NCBI GenBank assembly: GCA_026391315.1
Contig: JAPLDT010000038.1
Location: 1 to 54,106, forward strand
Source: Bacteroidia bacterium
GTDB taxonomy: Bacteria > Bacteroidota > Bacteroidia > Bacteroidales > Prolixibacteraceae
DNA length: 54,106 nucleotides
Reading direction: 5' to 3'
Both the position numbers and the translations under genes were made by a program. Within the stretch, counting starts at the first letter, position 1. Every line of letters begins with the position of its first letter. Below are positions 43,559 to 51,826 of this stretch, in pieces. Under the pieces are notes generated by a model. The model had not been told where the DNA came from and searched no databases. It saw only the letters and a list, made by a program, of their open reading frames with translations.

Positions 43559-43618
43559 CACTTATCCAATCATTTCATTGGAATTATCAACTTTATCATC
43601 CTTAATAAACGGATCTAA

Positions 43619-45055
43619 ATGAGCAAACAAAAGCATACCAAAATCGTAGCTACCATCTCGGATAAGAATTGCGAACCCGGTTTTCTACGTACCCTTATGG
43701 AAGCTGGGATGAATGTTGTCAGAATAAATACAGCGCATCAAACGACTGATTCGGCAATGAATATCATTAACAATGTAAGATCTGTAAGCGATGGCATTGC
43801 CATATTGGTTGATACAAAAGGTCCGGAAATTCGCACTAAAAACATCACTGAACCTATAAAGATTAACAAAGGAGATCGAATCGCCATCAAATGCGGCGAT
43901 GAGACATCAGGGGAAGGGATATTAGTAGTTGACTATGTAAATTTTACAAGAGATATCCCGGTAGGTAGCGCAGTCCTAATTGACGATGGAGAACTTGAGC
44001 TAACCATCCTTGAAAAAACGAATGACAGCCTAATTGCACTGGTGGGCAATGATGGTTTTATCAAAAACAAAAAGAGCATCAATGTACCTGGTGTTTCCCT
44101 TCATTTGCCGTCACTTACGGAGAAAGATCGTCAGTTTATCCGATGGGCAGCCGCCAACGACCTCGATTTTATTGCCCACTCCTTTGTAAGAAATAAAGAA
44201 GATGTCATGGCAGTTCAGGAAATCCTGAATGAAGAAAACAGTAAAATAAAGATCATAGCCAAGATTGAAGACACCGATGGTGTCAGGAACATTGATGAAA
44301 TCCTGGATCACGCATATGGAATCATGGTGGCACGGGGTGACCTGGGTATTGAGATTCCCGCTGAAAAAATACCTGCTATTCAGCGCAAATTAGTCAGAAA
44401 GTGTGTAGAACGGAAGAAGCCGGTTATCATCGCCACTCAAATGCTGCATACCATGATCACCAATCCAAGGCCCACGAGGGCTGAAGTCAGTGATGTGGCC
44501 ACAGCCATCTATGATCGCACTGATGCCATCATGCTTTCGGGAGAAACTGCCTATGGACAATATCCGGTCGAAGCGGTTCAGCTCATGTCGCGCGTTGCCA
44601 TCGAAGTAGAATCCTCAAAAGACAAAAGGAATGATCTCTCGGTTCCGAGACTCGAAAACGAAGTATCTGCCTTTCTGGCTGAAGCAGCCGTCATGTCGGC
44701 AAGTGAACTGAAGGTTGCTGCTATCATTACTGATACCCTGACCGGGAAAATTGCCAGATATATTTCAGCCTTCAGAAGTCCGCGGCCTGTTTATGCCAAG
44801 TGTCATACAGGAAGGGTAAAAAGGGAGCTGGCACTCTCCTACGGAGTATTCGCAAGTGAAATTGTGGTAAAGAAAAACAAATACAAACTCATCGAAACCT
44901 CATTGCTCGATTTGGTTGAAAGAGGATACATTTCCGAAAAAGATACCGTCGTTTATGTGGGAGGAAATTTTGGTGTAGGAGGAGGTACCAGCTTCATTGA
45001 GATCGCCTCTGTTGCTCAGATGATGCACCAGAAAAAAGTAAAAGAAGAGAAATAA
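43619..45055 (+). CDS. pyk: Pyruvate kinase
   Basis: This 478-residue protein shows the pyruvate kinase barrel and B domain. It has RINTAHQTTDSAMNIIN near the start, VDTKGPEIRTKN, IIAKIEDTDGVRNIDEILD, VARGDLGIEIPAEKIP and the signature region KPVIIATQMLHTMITNPRP...EVSDVATAIYDRTDAIMLSGE. No extra C-terminal phosphohistidine domain is present. It makes pyruvate and ATP at the end of glycolysis. Its last six codons and stop lie inside a perfect 62-bp palindrome. Confidence 0.96.
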   Translation: MSKQKHTKIVATISDKNCEPGFLRTLMEAGMNVVRINTAHQTTDSAMNIINNVRSVSDGIAILVDTKGPEIRTKNITEPIKINKGDRIAIKCGDETSGEGILVVDYVNFTRDIPVGSAVLIDDGELELTILEKTNDSLIALVGNDGFIKNKKSINVPGVSLHLPSLTEKDRQFIRWAAANDLDFIAHSFVRNKEDVMAVQEILNEENSKIKIIAKIEDTDGVRNIDEILDHAYGIMVARGDLGIEIPAEKIPAIQRKLVRKCVERKKPVIIATQMLHTMITNPRPTRAEVSDVATAIYDRTDAIMLSGETAYGQYPVEAVQLMSRVAIEVESSKDKRNDLSVPRLENEVSAFLAEAAVMSASELKVAAIITDTLTGKIARYISAFRSPRPVYAKCHTGRVKRELALSYGVFASEIVVKKNKYKLIETSLLDLVERGYISEKDTVVYVGGNFGVGGGTSFIEIASVAQMMHQKKVKEEK

Positions 45056-45098
45056 GAATGGGGGAAATTTCCCCCATTCTTATTTCTCTTCTTTTACT
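45037..45098. terminator. Perfect 62-bp palindrome at the convergent pyk / lolA-like ends
   Basis: The two 31-base arms match at every position with no loop, centred between 45067 and 45068. The left arm begins in the last codons of pyk (GTAAAAGAAGAGAAATAA...) and includes its stop. The right arm ends 4 bases before the end of the minus-strand gene at 45103. As RNA it forms a GC-containing hairpin followed by T-rich sequence in either direction, so it can terminate both convergent transcripts. Confidence 0.9.
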
Positions 45099-45102
45099 AA
45101 GA

Positions 45103-45753
45103 TTATCTCATGTCATTAATTTCCACTCCCGGATATTTGGATTTATCGAATTTGAAATAATCGTCTTTCATTTCAACATTGGTTTTCATACTCTTTAAGA
45201 CCAGAATGTACGTATTCCCATCTTTGTTAAATGTCTGTGCCTTAGCTATTTGATTTTTTACCTTGTCAACATACAACCTGACTTTCTCGAACTCTTTCTT
45301 TTTGTCTACAGGAAAAAGGTCGAGTACATGAACCACTTTACCTGCCAGATTCTCCTCTCCAATGTATGAGTAATTGAACCCTTTCTCATAAATGGTAAAA
45401 ATATTTGCCGGATTTAGTGCTCCATCTTTATCATCCTCTACTCCCGAAATGTTGCACTCTTTAGCCTCTGTCAGGTAACTCCATGTAGTAGTCCCATCAC
45501 AAAAAATATCCATGCTGAACACCGGCATATGCAACCTATAACTTTTCCCTTTCAACGCAACCTCGCCTTCGTTGGTCTGGTTCACATTGTTCTTTTTGTT
45601 TTCGAGGGTAAAAGAGAAACCAATCTGAATCGTTTTATAGCTCTTTGTTGTTTGCGATAACTTATCCAAAACTTCCTTTGCTTTCGGATCCTGTTGTGCC
45701 ATTAAATTCGCAGCAATTATCAGTACTGCCATTACTAACGTTAATCTTTTCAT
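45103..45753 (-). CDS. LolA-like outer membrane lipoprotein carrier
   Basis: This 216-residue protein has a signal peptide (MKRLTLVMAVLIIAANLMAQ) and then the LolA/LolB-like barrel: KEVLDKLSQTTKSYKTIQIG, GEVALKGKSYRLHMP, DGTTTWSYL and KVKNQIAKAQTFNKDG. LolA proteins carry lipoproteins across the periplasm. Bacteroidota members are diverse and the role is inferred from fold. It lies downstream of ftsK on the same strand, a common order (ftsK then lolA), but separated by a heptamer array. Confidence 0.85.
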   Translation of the reverse strand: MKRLTLVMAVLIIAANLMAQQDPKAKEVLDKLSQTTKSYKTIQIGFSFTLENKKNNVNQTNEGEVALKGKSYRLHMPVFSMDIFCDGTTTWSYLTEAKECNISGVEDDKDGALNPANIFTIYEKGFNYSYIGEENLAGKVVHVLDLFPVDKKKEFEKVRLYVDKVKNQIAKAQTFNKDGNTYILVLKSMKTNVEMKDDYFKFDKSKYPGVEINDMR

Positions 45754-45787
45754 TATTACTTTGTTGTTTATATCGTTTAATTAAAGG

Positions 45788-45801
45788 CTGTTAGCTGTTA
45801 G
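45788..45801 (+). repeat. Two TGTTAGC heptamers
   Basis: A doubled TGTTAGC word is followed by the related TTTTAGC. The gap 45754-45984 otherwise consists of the CTTTATC array and short AT-rich flanks; no gene is seen. Confidence 0.7.
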
Positions 45802-45859
45802 CTTTTAGCCATTGGCTATTGGCCTTACCTCTCACCGAAAAAACTGAGGTGCCTCCTCC

Positions 45860-45978
45860 CTTTATCCTTTATCCTTTTTACTTTATCCTTTTTACTTTTT
45901 ACTTTATCCTTTTTACTTTATCCTTTTCCCTTTATCCTTTTTACTTTATCCTTTTTACTTTATCCTTTATCCTTTATC
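45860..45978 (-). repeat. Seventeen-unit CTTTATC/CTTTTTA heptamer array
   Basis: Seventeen consecutive 7-base units stay in exact register. They are mainly CTTTATC (11) and CTTTTTA (5), with one CTTTTCC. The array lies 6 bases beyond the stop codon of ftsK, whose strand reads the units as GATAAAG and TAAAAAG. There is no spacer or repeat structure of a CRISPR. Confidence 0.95.
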
Positions 45979-45984
45979 CTTCCT

Positions 45985-48408
45985 CTATTGGGGCAATCTC
46001 CTCAAAATATGTTCCAAACTGGTTTCGTCCTGGATCAACACTTCCCGAGCCTTGCTGCCGGCATTTACACCAACAATTCCAGCAGCTTCCAGCTGATCCA
46101 TGATCCGTCCGGCCCTGTTGTAACCAATGGAGAACTTCCTTTGAATTGACGAAGTCGAACCAGTTTGGTTTAACACTACTATACGTGCAGCATCATCAAA
46201 AAGTTCATCCCTGTTCTTCAAATCCACTTCATCTGAACTATCGGAGCTGTCACTGCGATATTCGGGCAATGCCCAAGCAGTGGGATAACCTGGCTGCTTC
46301 CCAATAAAGTTGGCAATTGCTTCCACTTCGGGAGTATCAACAAATGCGCATTGGATCCTGGTAAGAACGTTTCCTATAGATACTAGCATGTCGCCTCGTC
46401 CAATCAGTTGGTTGGCACCCGGAGTATCCAGAATGGTTCGTGAGTCGACCATAGAGGCCACTTTGAATGCAATCCGGGTCGGGAAATTTGCTTTGATCAC
46501 ACCAGTAATAATGTTGATAGATGGTCGTTGCGTTGCTATAATCATGTGAATTCCAACGGCTCTGGCCAACTGCGCTATCCGCGCAATAGGAAGTTCAATC
46601 TCCTTCCCGGCCGTCATAATTAGATCCGCAAACTCGTCTACAACAACCACTATATACGGCAGATAACGGTGACCCTTGTTGGGATTAAGCCGCCGCGCAA
46701 TGAATTTGACATTGTACTCCTTGACGTTTCTGGTCTGGGCAATTTTGAGCAAATCGTACCGTCGCTCCATCTCGATAATCAGCGAGTTGAGCGTATCCTT
46801 TACCTGCTGAACATCGGTTATAATAGAATCTTCCATCCCCTCCATTTTGGCCAGGAAGTGTTTCTCAATGACAGAATAGAGGTTGAGCTCAACCTTTTTA
46901 GGATCAATAAATACAAATTTCAGCTGAGAGGGATGCTTCTTGTATAGCAGGGAAGAGATGATGGCATTCAGTCCTACAGATTTACCCTGTCCTGTCGCTC
47001 CAGCAACGAGTATATGTGGCATTTTTGTCAGGTCGACGACAAATGTCTCATTCGAAATGGTCTTACCCAGGGCAAGCGGGAGTTCGAAATCCGACTCCTG
47101 AAATACCTTTGAAGCGATCAGTGACCGCATGGATACCACCTCCGGCTTGTTGTTTGGTACCTCAATACCTACAGTCCCCTTCCCTGGCATGGGTGCAATG
47201 ATTCTGATTCCCAGCGCTGACAAGCTGAGCGCGATGTCATCTTCCAGGTTCTTAATTTTAGATATCCTCACCCCCGGAGCAGGTACGATTTCATACAATG
47301 TGACGGTCGGGCCCGTTGTTGCCCGTATCTTCTCAATCTCTATGCTATAATTCTTCAGCGTTTGCAGGATCTTGTTTTTGTTGGCCATCAACTCATCGTT
47401 GGTTACCTGTGGGTTACCTGTAGCGCGTTCTTCCAAGAGGTCTATGGTGGGGAAAATATACCTCGACAAATCAAGTGTAGGGTCATAATCTGCTTCAAGC
47501 ACCTCTAAATCAACATTATCCGAATCCAAATGATTTTGATTAGACCGAGGTGCATCGACCCGTTTTTTTTCAGTCACCTGATAGGGCTCATCCTCTACAA
47601 AGACCTCCGCCATCTCCAATTCAATTGAATCTTCGTCCGGCTCTGCATAGACAATTTTCACCTCATCATCATCTGCAACTTTCGAGAAAGATCGATCCTT
47701 TTCGATGGATTTAGGAGGTTGGGCTACCAAAAAAGGATCGTTGGTTGTAAGTTCAATCTCTTTCTTCCTGGCAGGACGTTTATAATTCAGCAAGCCGATG
47801 ATGACGCCCCATGCATCTTCAAAAGCCACAATAATTAAAATCAACAAAGATCCAAACAGAATGAAAAAAGTACCCATTTTGCCAACAACAGAATTCAGGT
47901 GCTGCGACATAAGAAATCCATAGGCGCCACCAGGCAGTATGGGTGAGTTTTTATAAAAATAAGATAGGGAAAATGCCAGCGCGATAGAAATCCAGATGAT
48001 AAAAAAGATCCCATATCCGAAATTTTTTGCCAAAGAGAATTTCCCGATCTTGGCCAAGCGCAAGGAGATCAGGATGGAGAGGTACAGGATAATGAAAGAT
48101 GCAAATCCAAATCCTTTGTTGATGAACCAGTTCGCAAGAATGGCACCCCATTTTCCACCAGCATTCTCAATTTTAATGTTTGGATTAGTCAGAAGTTCTT
48201 TGATGGAAACATCCAAATGACTTACATCTGCACCCTCTTGAAGAAGAAAGGAGATGAACACCACAAACAAATAAAGCGAAAAGAAAAAAAGAGGAACAGC
48301 AACGATATTGCGGAATTTCTCCCATCGTGTAAATTTGGTGCCCCTGGCCCCTCCTCCATTTTTTACTGATACTGTTTTTTGCTGATTATCAACCTTTTGT
48401 TGAGCCAT
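45985..48408 (-). CDS. ftsK: DNA translocase FtsK
   Basis: This protein of about 807 residues has four N-terminal membrane segments (within about 35-195), an acidic linker, the FtsK alpha/beta core with Walker A GATGQGKSVGLN and Walker B YIVVVVDEFADLI, the ATQRPS segment, and a C-terminal gamma winged-helix domain (TSSIQRKFSIGYNRAGRIMD). It pumps DNA at the septum and activates Xer recombination at dif. The Met at 48408 (MAQQKVDNQQ) is preferred over one eight codons earlier because the extension is not typical; either is possible. Confidence 0.94.
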   Translation of the reverse strand: MAQQKVDNQQKTVSVKNGGGARGTKFTRWEKFRNIVAVPLFFFSLYLFVVFISFLLQEGADVSHLDVSIKELLTNPNIKIENAGGKWGAILANWFINKGFGFASFIILYLSILISLRLAKIGKFSLAKNFGYGIFFIIWISIALAFSLSYFYKNSPILPGGAYGFLMSQHLNSVVGKMGTFFILFGSLLILIIVAFEDAWGVIIGLLNYKRPARKKEIELTTNDPFLVAQPPKSIEKDRSFSKVADDDEVKIVYAEPDEDSIELEMAEVFVEDEPYQVTEKKRVDAPRSNQNHLDSDNVDLEVLEADYDPTLDLSRYIFPTIDLLEERATGNPQVTNDELMANKNKILQTLKNYSIEIEKIRATTGPTVTLYEIVPAPGVRISKIKNLEDDIALSLSALGIRIIAPMPGKGTVGIEVPNNKPEVVSMRSLIASKVFQESDFELPLALGKTISNETFVVDLTKMPHILVAGATGQGKSVGLNAIISSLLYKKHPSQLKFVFIDPKKVELNLYSVIEKHFLAKMEGMEDSIITDVQQVKDTLNSLIIEMERRYDLLKIAQTRNVKEYNVKFIARRLNPNKGHRYLPYIVVVVDEFADLIMTAGKEIELPIARIAQLARAVGIHMIIATQRPSINIITGVIKANFPTRIAFKVASMVDSRTILDTPGANQLIGRGDMLVSIGNVLTRIQCAFVDTPEVEAIANFIGKQPGYPTAWALPEYRSDSSDSSDEVDLKNRDELFDDAARIVVLNQTGSTSSIQRKFSIGYNRAGRIMDQLEAAGIVGVNAGSKAREVLIQDETSLEHILRRLPQ

Positions 48409-48618
48409 TATCTGATCGTTTTGAAAAGTCAAATTTAGGATTAAATCTAAGCAAAGTTAAGGAAAATTGGTGAATGACCCGTAAAAATGGTTATAACATC
48501 CGATATCGAAATGCATACCATCCTTAAAAGAGTAATATGTATGGTAATTTTTATCATGAATTCCTTCCCAAACACTCCTTACCTTCGGTCACATTTTAGC
48601 CAAGAAATTAAGCTTACC

Positions 48619-49575
48619 ATGAAAAAACTGGCTGTAGTTGCCCTGGGTGGCAATGCGCTGCTGCGCGATAATGAACAAGGAACCATTGTACAACAGGAGT
48701 TGCACACTACCGAAACCATCGAGAACCTGCTCTTCCTGGTAAGAGAGGGCTATGATCTGATAATTACACATGGGAATGGGCCACAGGTAGGGAACATCCT
48801 GATGCGAAATGACGCAGGTGAACAAATGTATGGCATTGCACAAATGCCGCTTGATGTTTGTGTTGCAGATTCCCAGGGGGGAATTGGATACATGATTGAG
48901 CGGATCTTTCGCAATATCCTTAACAAGTATCAAATAGTGCGGAATGTCGTTACCATTGTTGGCATGGTAGAGGTCGATCCGGAAGATCCTGCGTTCCGCA
49001 ATCCAACCAAACGAATTGGCGCAACCTATAGTATCGAACAAGCAAAAGCCTTGGAAAAACTAAAAGGATGGTCTTTTAAAGAGAGTACTAAAAGCGGAAA
49101 CGGTTGGAGAAGAGTAGTTCCCTCACCTGTACCAAAAAAAATCCTGAACCTGAAGTTGATTGGTGATCTCGCCCGAAAAGGAAACATAGTGATCACCTGC
49201 GGAGGTGGAGGAATTCCGATATTTTTTGACAAAGAGAACAATCTCCGAACGGCTGATGCTGTGATCGACAAGGATCTTGCTTCATCAGTACTGGCTTCCG
49301 GTGTTGGGGCAGATGAATTTTACATTTTGACAGATGTATCTTTCATCTACAAAGATTTCGGGTTACCAACCCAGGAAAAACTCGAATTTCTGGATTATCA
49401 GGATACAAAAAAATACTTGGAAATGGGTACCTTTGGTGAAGGAAGCATGGCCCCAAAAATTGTAGCGGCGATGAAATTTGTTGAGATGGGTGGGATAAAA
49501 AGCATCATCACAGAAGCTTCCAAACTGGAGGACAAATCGTACGGATCAAAAATTACGTTAAGATACGAATCGTAA
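48619..49575 (+). CDS. arcC: Carbamate kinase
   Basis: This 318-residue protein matches carbamate kinase: MKKLAVVALGGNALLRDNEQ at the start, LIITHGNGPQVGNIL, WRRVVPSPVPKKI, VITCGGGGIPIF, DADKDLAS-type region VIDKDLASSVLASGVGAD, and GSMAPKIVAAMKF. It makes ATP from carbamoyl phosphate. The ATG at 48619 is where family homology begins; a long upstream in-frame extension from 48487 is rejected. It lies 12 bases before the ornithine carbamoyltransferase gene, the usual pair of the arginine deiminase pathway. No arginine deiminase gene is in the window. Confidence 0.94.
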   Translation: MKKLAVVALGGNALLRDNEQGTIVQQELHTTETIENLLFLVREGYDLIITHGNGPQVGNILMRNDAGEQMYGIAQMPLDVCVADSQGGIGYMIERIFRNILNKYQIVRNVVTIVGMVEVDPEDPAFRNPTKRIGATYSIEQAKALEKLKGWSFKESTKSGNGWRRVVPSPVPKKILNLKLIGDLARKGNIVITCGGGGIPIFFDKENNLRTADAVIDKDLASSVLASGVGADEFYILTDVSFIYKDFGLPTQEKLEFLDYQDTKKYLEMGTFGEGSMAPKIVAAMKFVEMGGIKSIITEASKLEDKSYGSKITLRYES

Positions 49576-49587
49576 ACAATTCGACCT

Positions 49588-50586
49588 ATGCAAAACCTTT
49601 TGTACAATAAGAATTTTTTAAAACTACTTGATTTTCAGCCATCTGAAATAGAATATCTGCTCAATTTGGCCGCAGAACTTAAATGGGCAAAGAATACAGG
49701 TACCGAAGAGCCCGTTCTAACGGGTAAAAATATTGCGCTGATCTTCGAAAAAACATCGACACGCACCAGATGTGCCTTTGAGGTAGCTGCCTATGATCAG
49801 GGAGCTCATGTCACCTACCTTGGGCCAACCGGATCCCAAATCGGGACCAAGGAGTCGATGAAAGATACGGCACGTGTGCTGGGCCGCATGTATAATGGCA
49901 TACAATACCGCGGATATGGGCAGGAGTTGGTAGAAACTCTGGCAAAATATGCAGGTGTCCCTGTATGGAACGGATTGACCGATGAGTTTCATCCCACCCA
50001 GATTCTGGCAGATTTTCTCACCATGCGAGAACATTCGGACAAACCATTGTCCGAAATAAAATTTGCCTATCTCGGCGATGCGCGAAACAACATGGGTAAT
50101 TCACTGATGGTAGGAGCAGCAAAAATGGGAATGGATTTCAGGGCGGCTGCACCTATGCAATTTCAACCATCTATCGAATTGCAAGAGACCTGCAAAGCTA
50201 TTGCTAAAAGTACGGGTGCCAAAATTACTATCACCGAAAACCTGGAAGAGGCGGTAAAAGATTGTGACTTCCTTTACACCGATGTTTGGGTATCCATGGG
50301 AGAATCTGCAGCTGTTTGGCAGGAAAGAATTTCCTTACTAATGCCGTACCAGATTAATTCAAAGACCATGGAGCTAACAGGGAATAAAAACGTTAAGTTC
50401 CTGCACTGTCTTCCGGCCTATCACAACCGAGAAACGAAAACAGGAGAAGAAATCTTCCAGAAATTCGGCATTGATGCAATGGAAGTCACAGATGAAGTTT
50501 TCGAAAGCAAAGCTTCCATCGTTTTCGACCAGGCCGAAAACAGGATGCACACCATTAAAGCAGTGATGGTGGCAACCATGCGTTAG
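49588..50586 (+). CDS. argF: Ornithine carbamoyltransferase
   Basis: This 332-residue protein has the carbamoyl phosphate motif [15 protein letters not shown], the catalytic loop HCLPAYHN with its cysteine, and the ornithine-binding DVWVSMGE. The pattern [20 protein letters not shown] and the linkage to carbamate kinase fit a catabolic (ArcB-type) enzyme that splits citrulline with phosphate, although anabolic use cannot be excluded. It is convergent with nagB, with only one base between the stop codons. Confidence 0.94.
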   Translation: MQNLLYNKNFLKLLDFQPSEIEYLLNLAAELKWAKNTGTEEPVLTGKNIALIFEKTSTRTRCAFEVAAYDQGAHVTYLGPTGSQIGTKESMKDTARVLGRMYNGIQYRGYGQELVETLAKYAGVPVWNGLTDEFHPTQILADFLTMREHSDKPLSEIKFAYLGDARNNMGNSLMVGAAKMGMDFRAAAPMQFQPSIELQETCKAIAKSTGAKITITENLEEAVKDCDFLYTDVWVSMGESAAVWQERISLLMPYQINSKTMELTGNKNVKFLHCLPAYHNRETKTGEEIFQKFGIDAMEVTDEVFESKASIVFDQAENRMHTIKAVMVATMR

Positions 50587-50587
50587 T

Positions 50588-51421
50588 CTACCAGCAGGAA
50601 TTTTTTTTGTCGGTCCAAATAGTTTCAGGATCCAGGTTATCTTTTTCGATCTCCTTGAAATACTTGTAGGTTCCAACTTTCAACTCGATGGTAGCATCTT
50701 CGTCACAAACCATCATCCCGTGAGAATGATTTTGAAGAGCGGAAATGGTCCACATATGGTTGACGGCACCCTCAACAGCTTTGTGCAATGCACGTGATTT
50801 ATTATGTCCTGTCACTAAAATTAGCACTTCCTGAGCGTCCATGATGGTACCAACTCCAACAGTTAGCGCTACTTTCGGAACCTGATTTATATCGTTGTTA
50901 AAGAAACGGCTATTGACAATTTTGGTGTCTGTATTCAAAGCCTTGTCCCTGGTTCGGGATGTCAGGCTGGATCCTGGTTCATTAAAGGCTATGTGACCAT
51001 CGGCACCAACTCCACCGAGGAACAGATCAATCCCTCCAACCGATTTAATCTTAGCTTCATACCGGCTACATTCCATTCTCAGATCAGGGGCATTTCCATC
51101 GAGAAGGTTCACATTGGCAGGTTTGATATCGATGTGTTTAAAGAAATTGTCCCACATAAATGTATGGTAACTCTGTGGATGATTTTTATCAATACCCACA
51201 TACTCATCCATGTTAAAAGTAATAACATTCTGAAAAGTAACTTTACCTTCCTGATGAAGTTTAATCAATTCGATGTAGGTCCCGAGAGGAGTGCTCCCAG
51301 TGGGCAGTCCCAGGACAAAAGGGTTCTCGGGAGTGGGATTGGCTGTGCAAATTTTATGGGCAATATAATTGGCAGACCATTGGGCTACATTATTGGGTTC
51401 AGGTAGGATGATTAGTCTCAT
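50588..51421 (-). CDS. nagB: Glucosamine-6-phosphate deaminase
   Basis: This 277-residue protein has the NagB motifs: [32 protein letters not shown] with the catalytic aspartate, [36 protein letters not shown] with the catalytic histidine loop, and [19 protein letters not shown]. It converts glucosamine 6-phosphate to fructose 6-phosphate and ammonia in amino sugar catabolism. It is monocistronic and ends back-to-back with the argF gene. Confidence 0.95.
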   Translation of the reverse strand: MRLIILPEPNNVAQWSANYIAHKICTANPTPENPFVLGLPTGSTPLGTYIELIKLHQEGKVTFQNVITFNMDEYVGIDKNHPQSYHTFMWDNFFKHIDIKPANVNLLDGNAPDLRMECSRYEAKIKSVGGIDLFLGGVGADGHIAFNEPGSSLTSRTRDKALNTDTKIVNSRFFNNDINQVPKVALTVGVGTIMDAQEVLILVTGHNKSRALHKAVEGAVNHMWTISALQNHSHGMMVCDEDATIELKVGTYKYFKEIEKDNLDPETIWTDKKNSCW

Positions 51422-51826
51422 TATACGTCGTATTTTGTTTTTCTCAAAGATTCTTCAAAATTGATAAAATTTATAAAACAATCACCCCCAAATTCAAAAA
51501 AAGAAGCTATTATTTTGTTCCGGCAGAAATCGGCATTTAATATTAAGGCATTTTAAGCCTTTTTAATATTCATGTTGTAAGTTGGTGCAAAGTTTATTGC
51601 AACTTTTGTGTTTCTGTTTAAAGCCGTTATTCTTGCAAAAAAATAGCGCTTCGATTAAACAAATGAATCAGTTTAGAACTTTCTGTTAAACCATTTTTAG
51701 ATTTAGCTGTCAATTTAGATATATGCAATGGTCTCAATAGTATTGATTTTTTGACTGGATTATCAAAGAAATTCAATACAACAATTTTTCAGTTATGATC
51801 CAAAACACGAATCAGGAGAAAATCTA
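51422..51826. other. Divergent gap before the DUF5686 gene, with a 10-codon leader frame
   Basis: This 405-base AT-rich stretch has no recognised gene. It contains a possible hairpin, AGGC-ATTTTAA-GCCT (51546-51560), flanked by AATATTA / TAATATT. A ten-codon frame, MIQNTNQEKI, runs from 51795 and its TAA overlaps the ATG of the next gene (TAATG at 51825-51829), which could couple translation. No clear sigma consensus was found. Confidence 0.45.

Noticed and set aside
45860-45978. Regular repeats that could suggest a CRISPR array
   Set aside because: Units are 7 bases long and contiguous; there are no unique spacers and no cas genes.
48487-48618. 44-residue N-terminal extension of carbamate kinase
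   Set aside because: Carbamate kinase begins at MKKLAVVALGGNA; the extension is not seen in the family and would lie in the promoter region.
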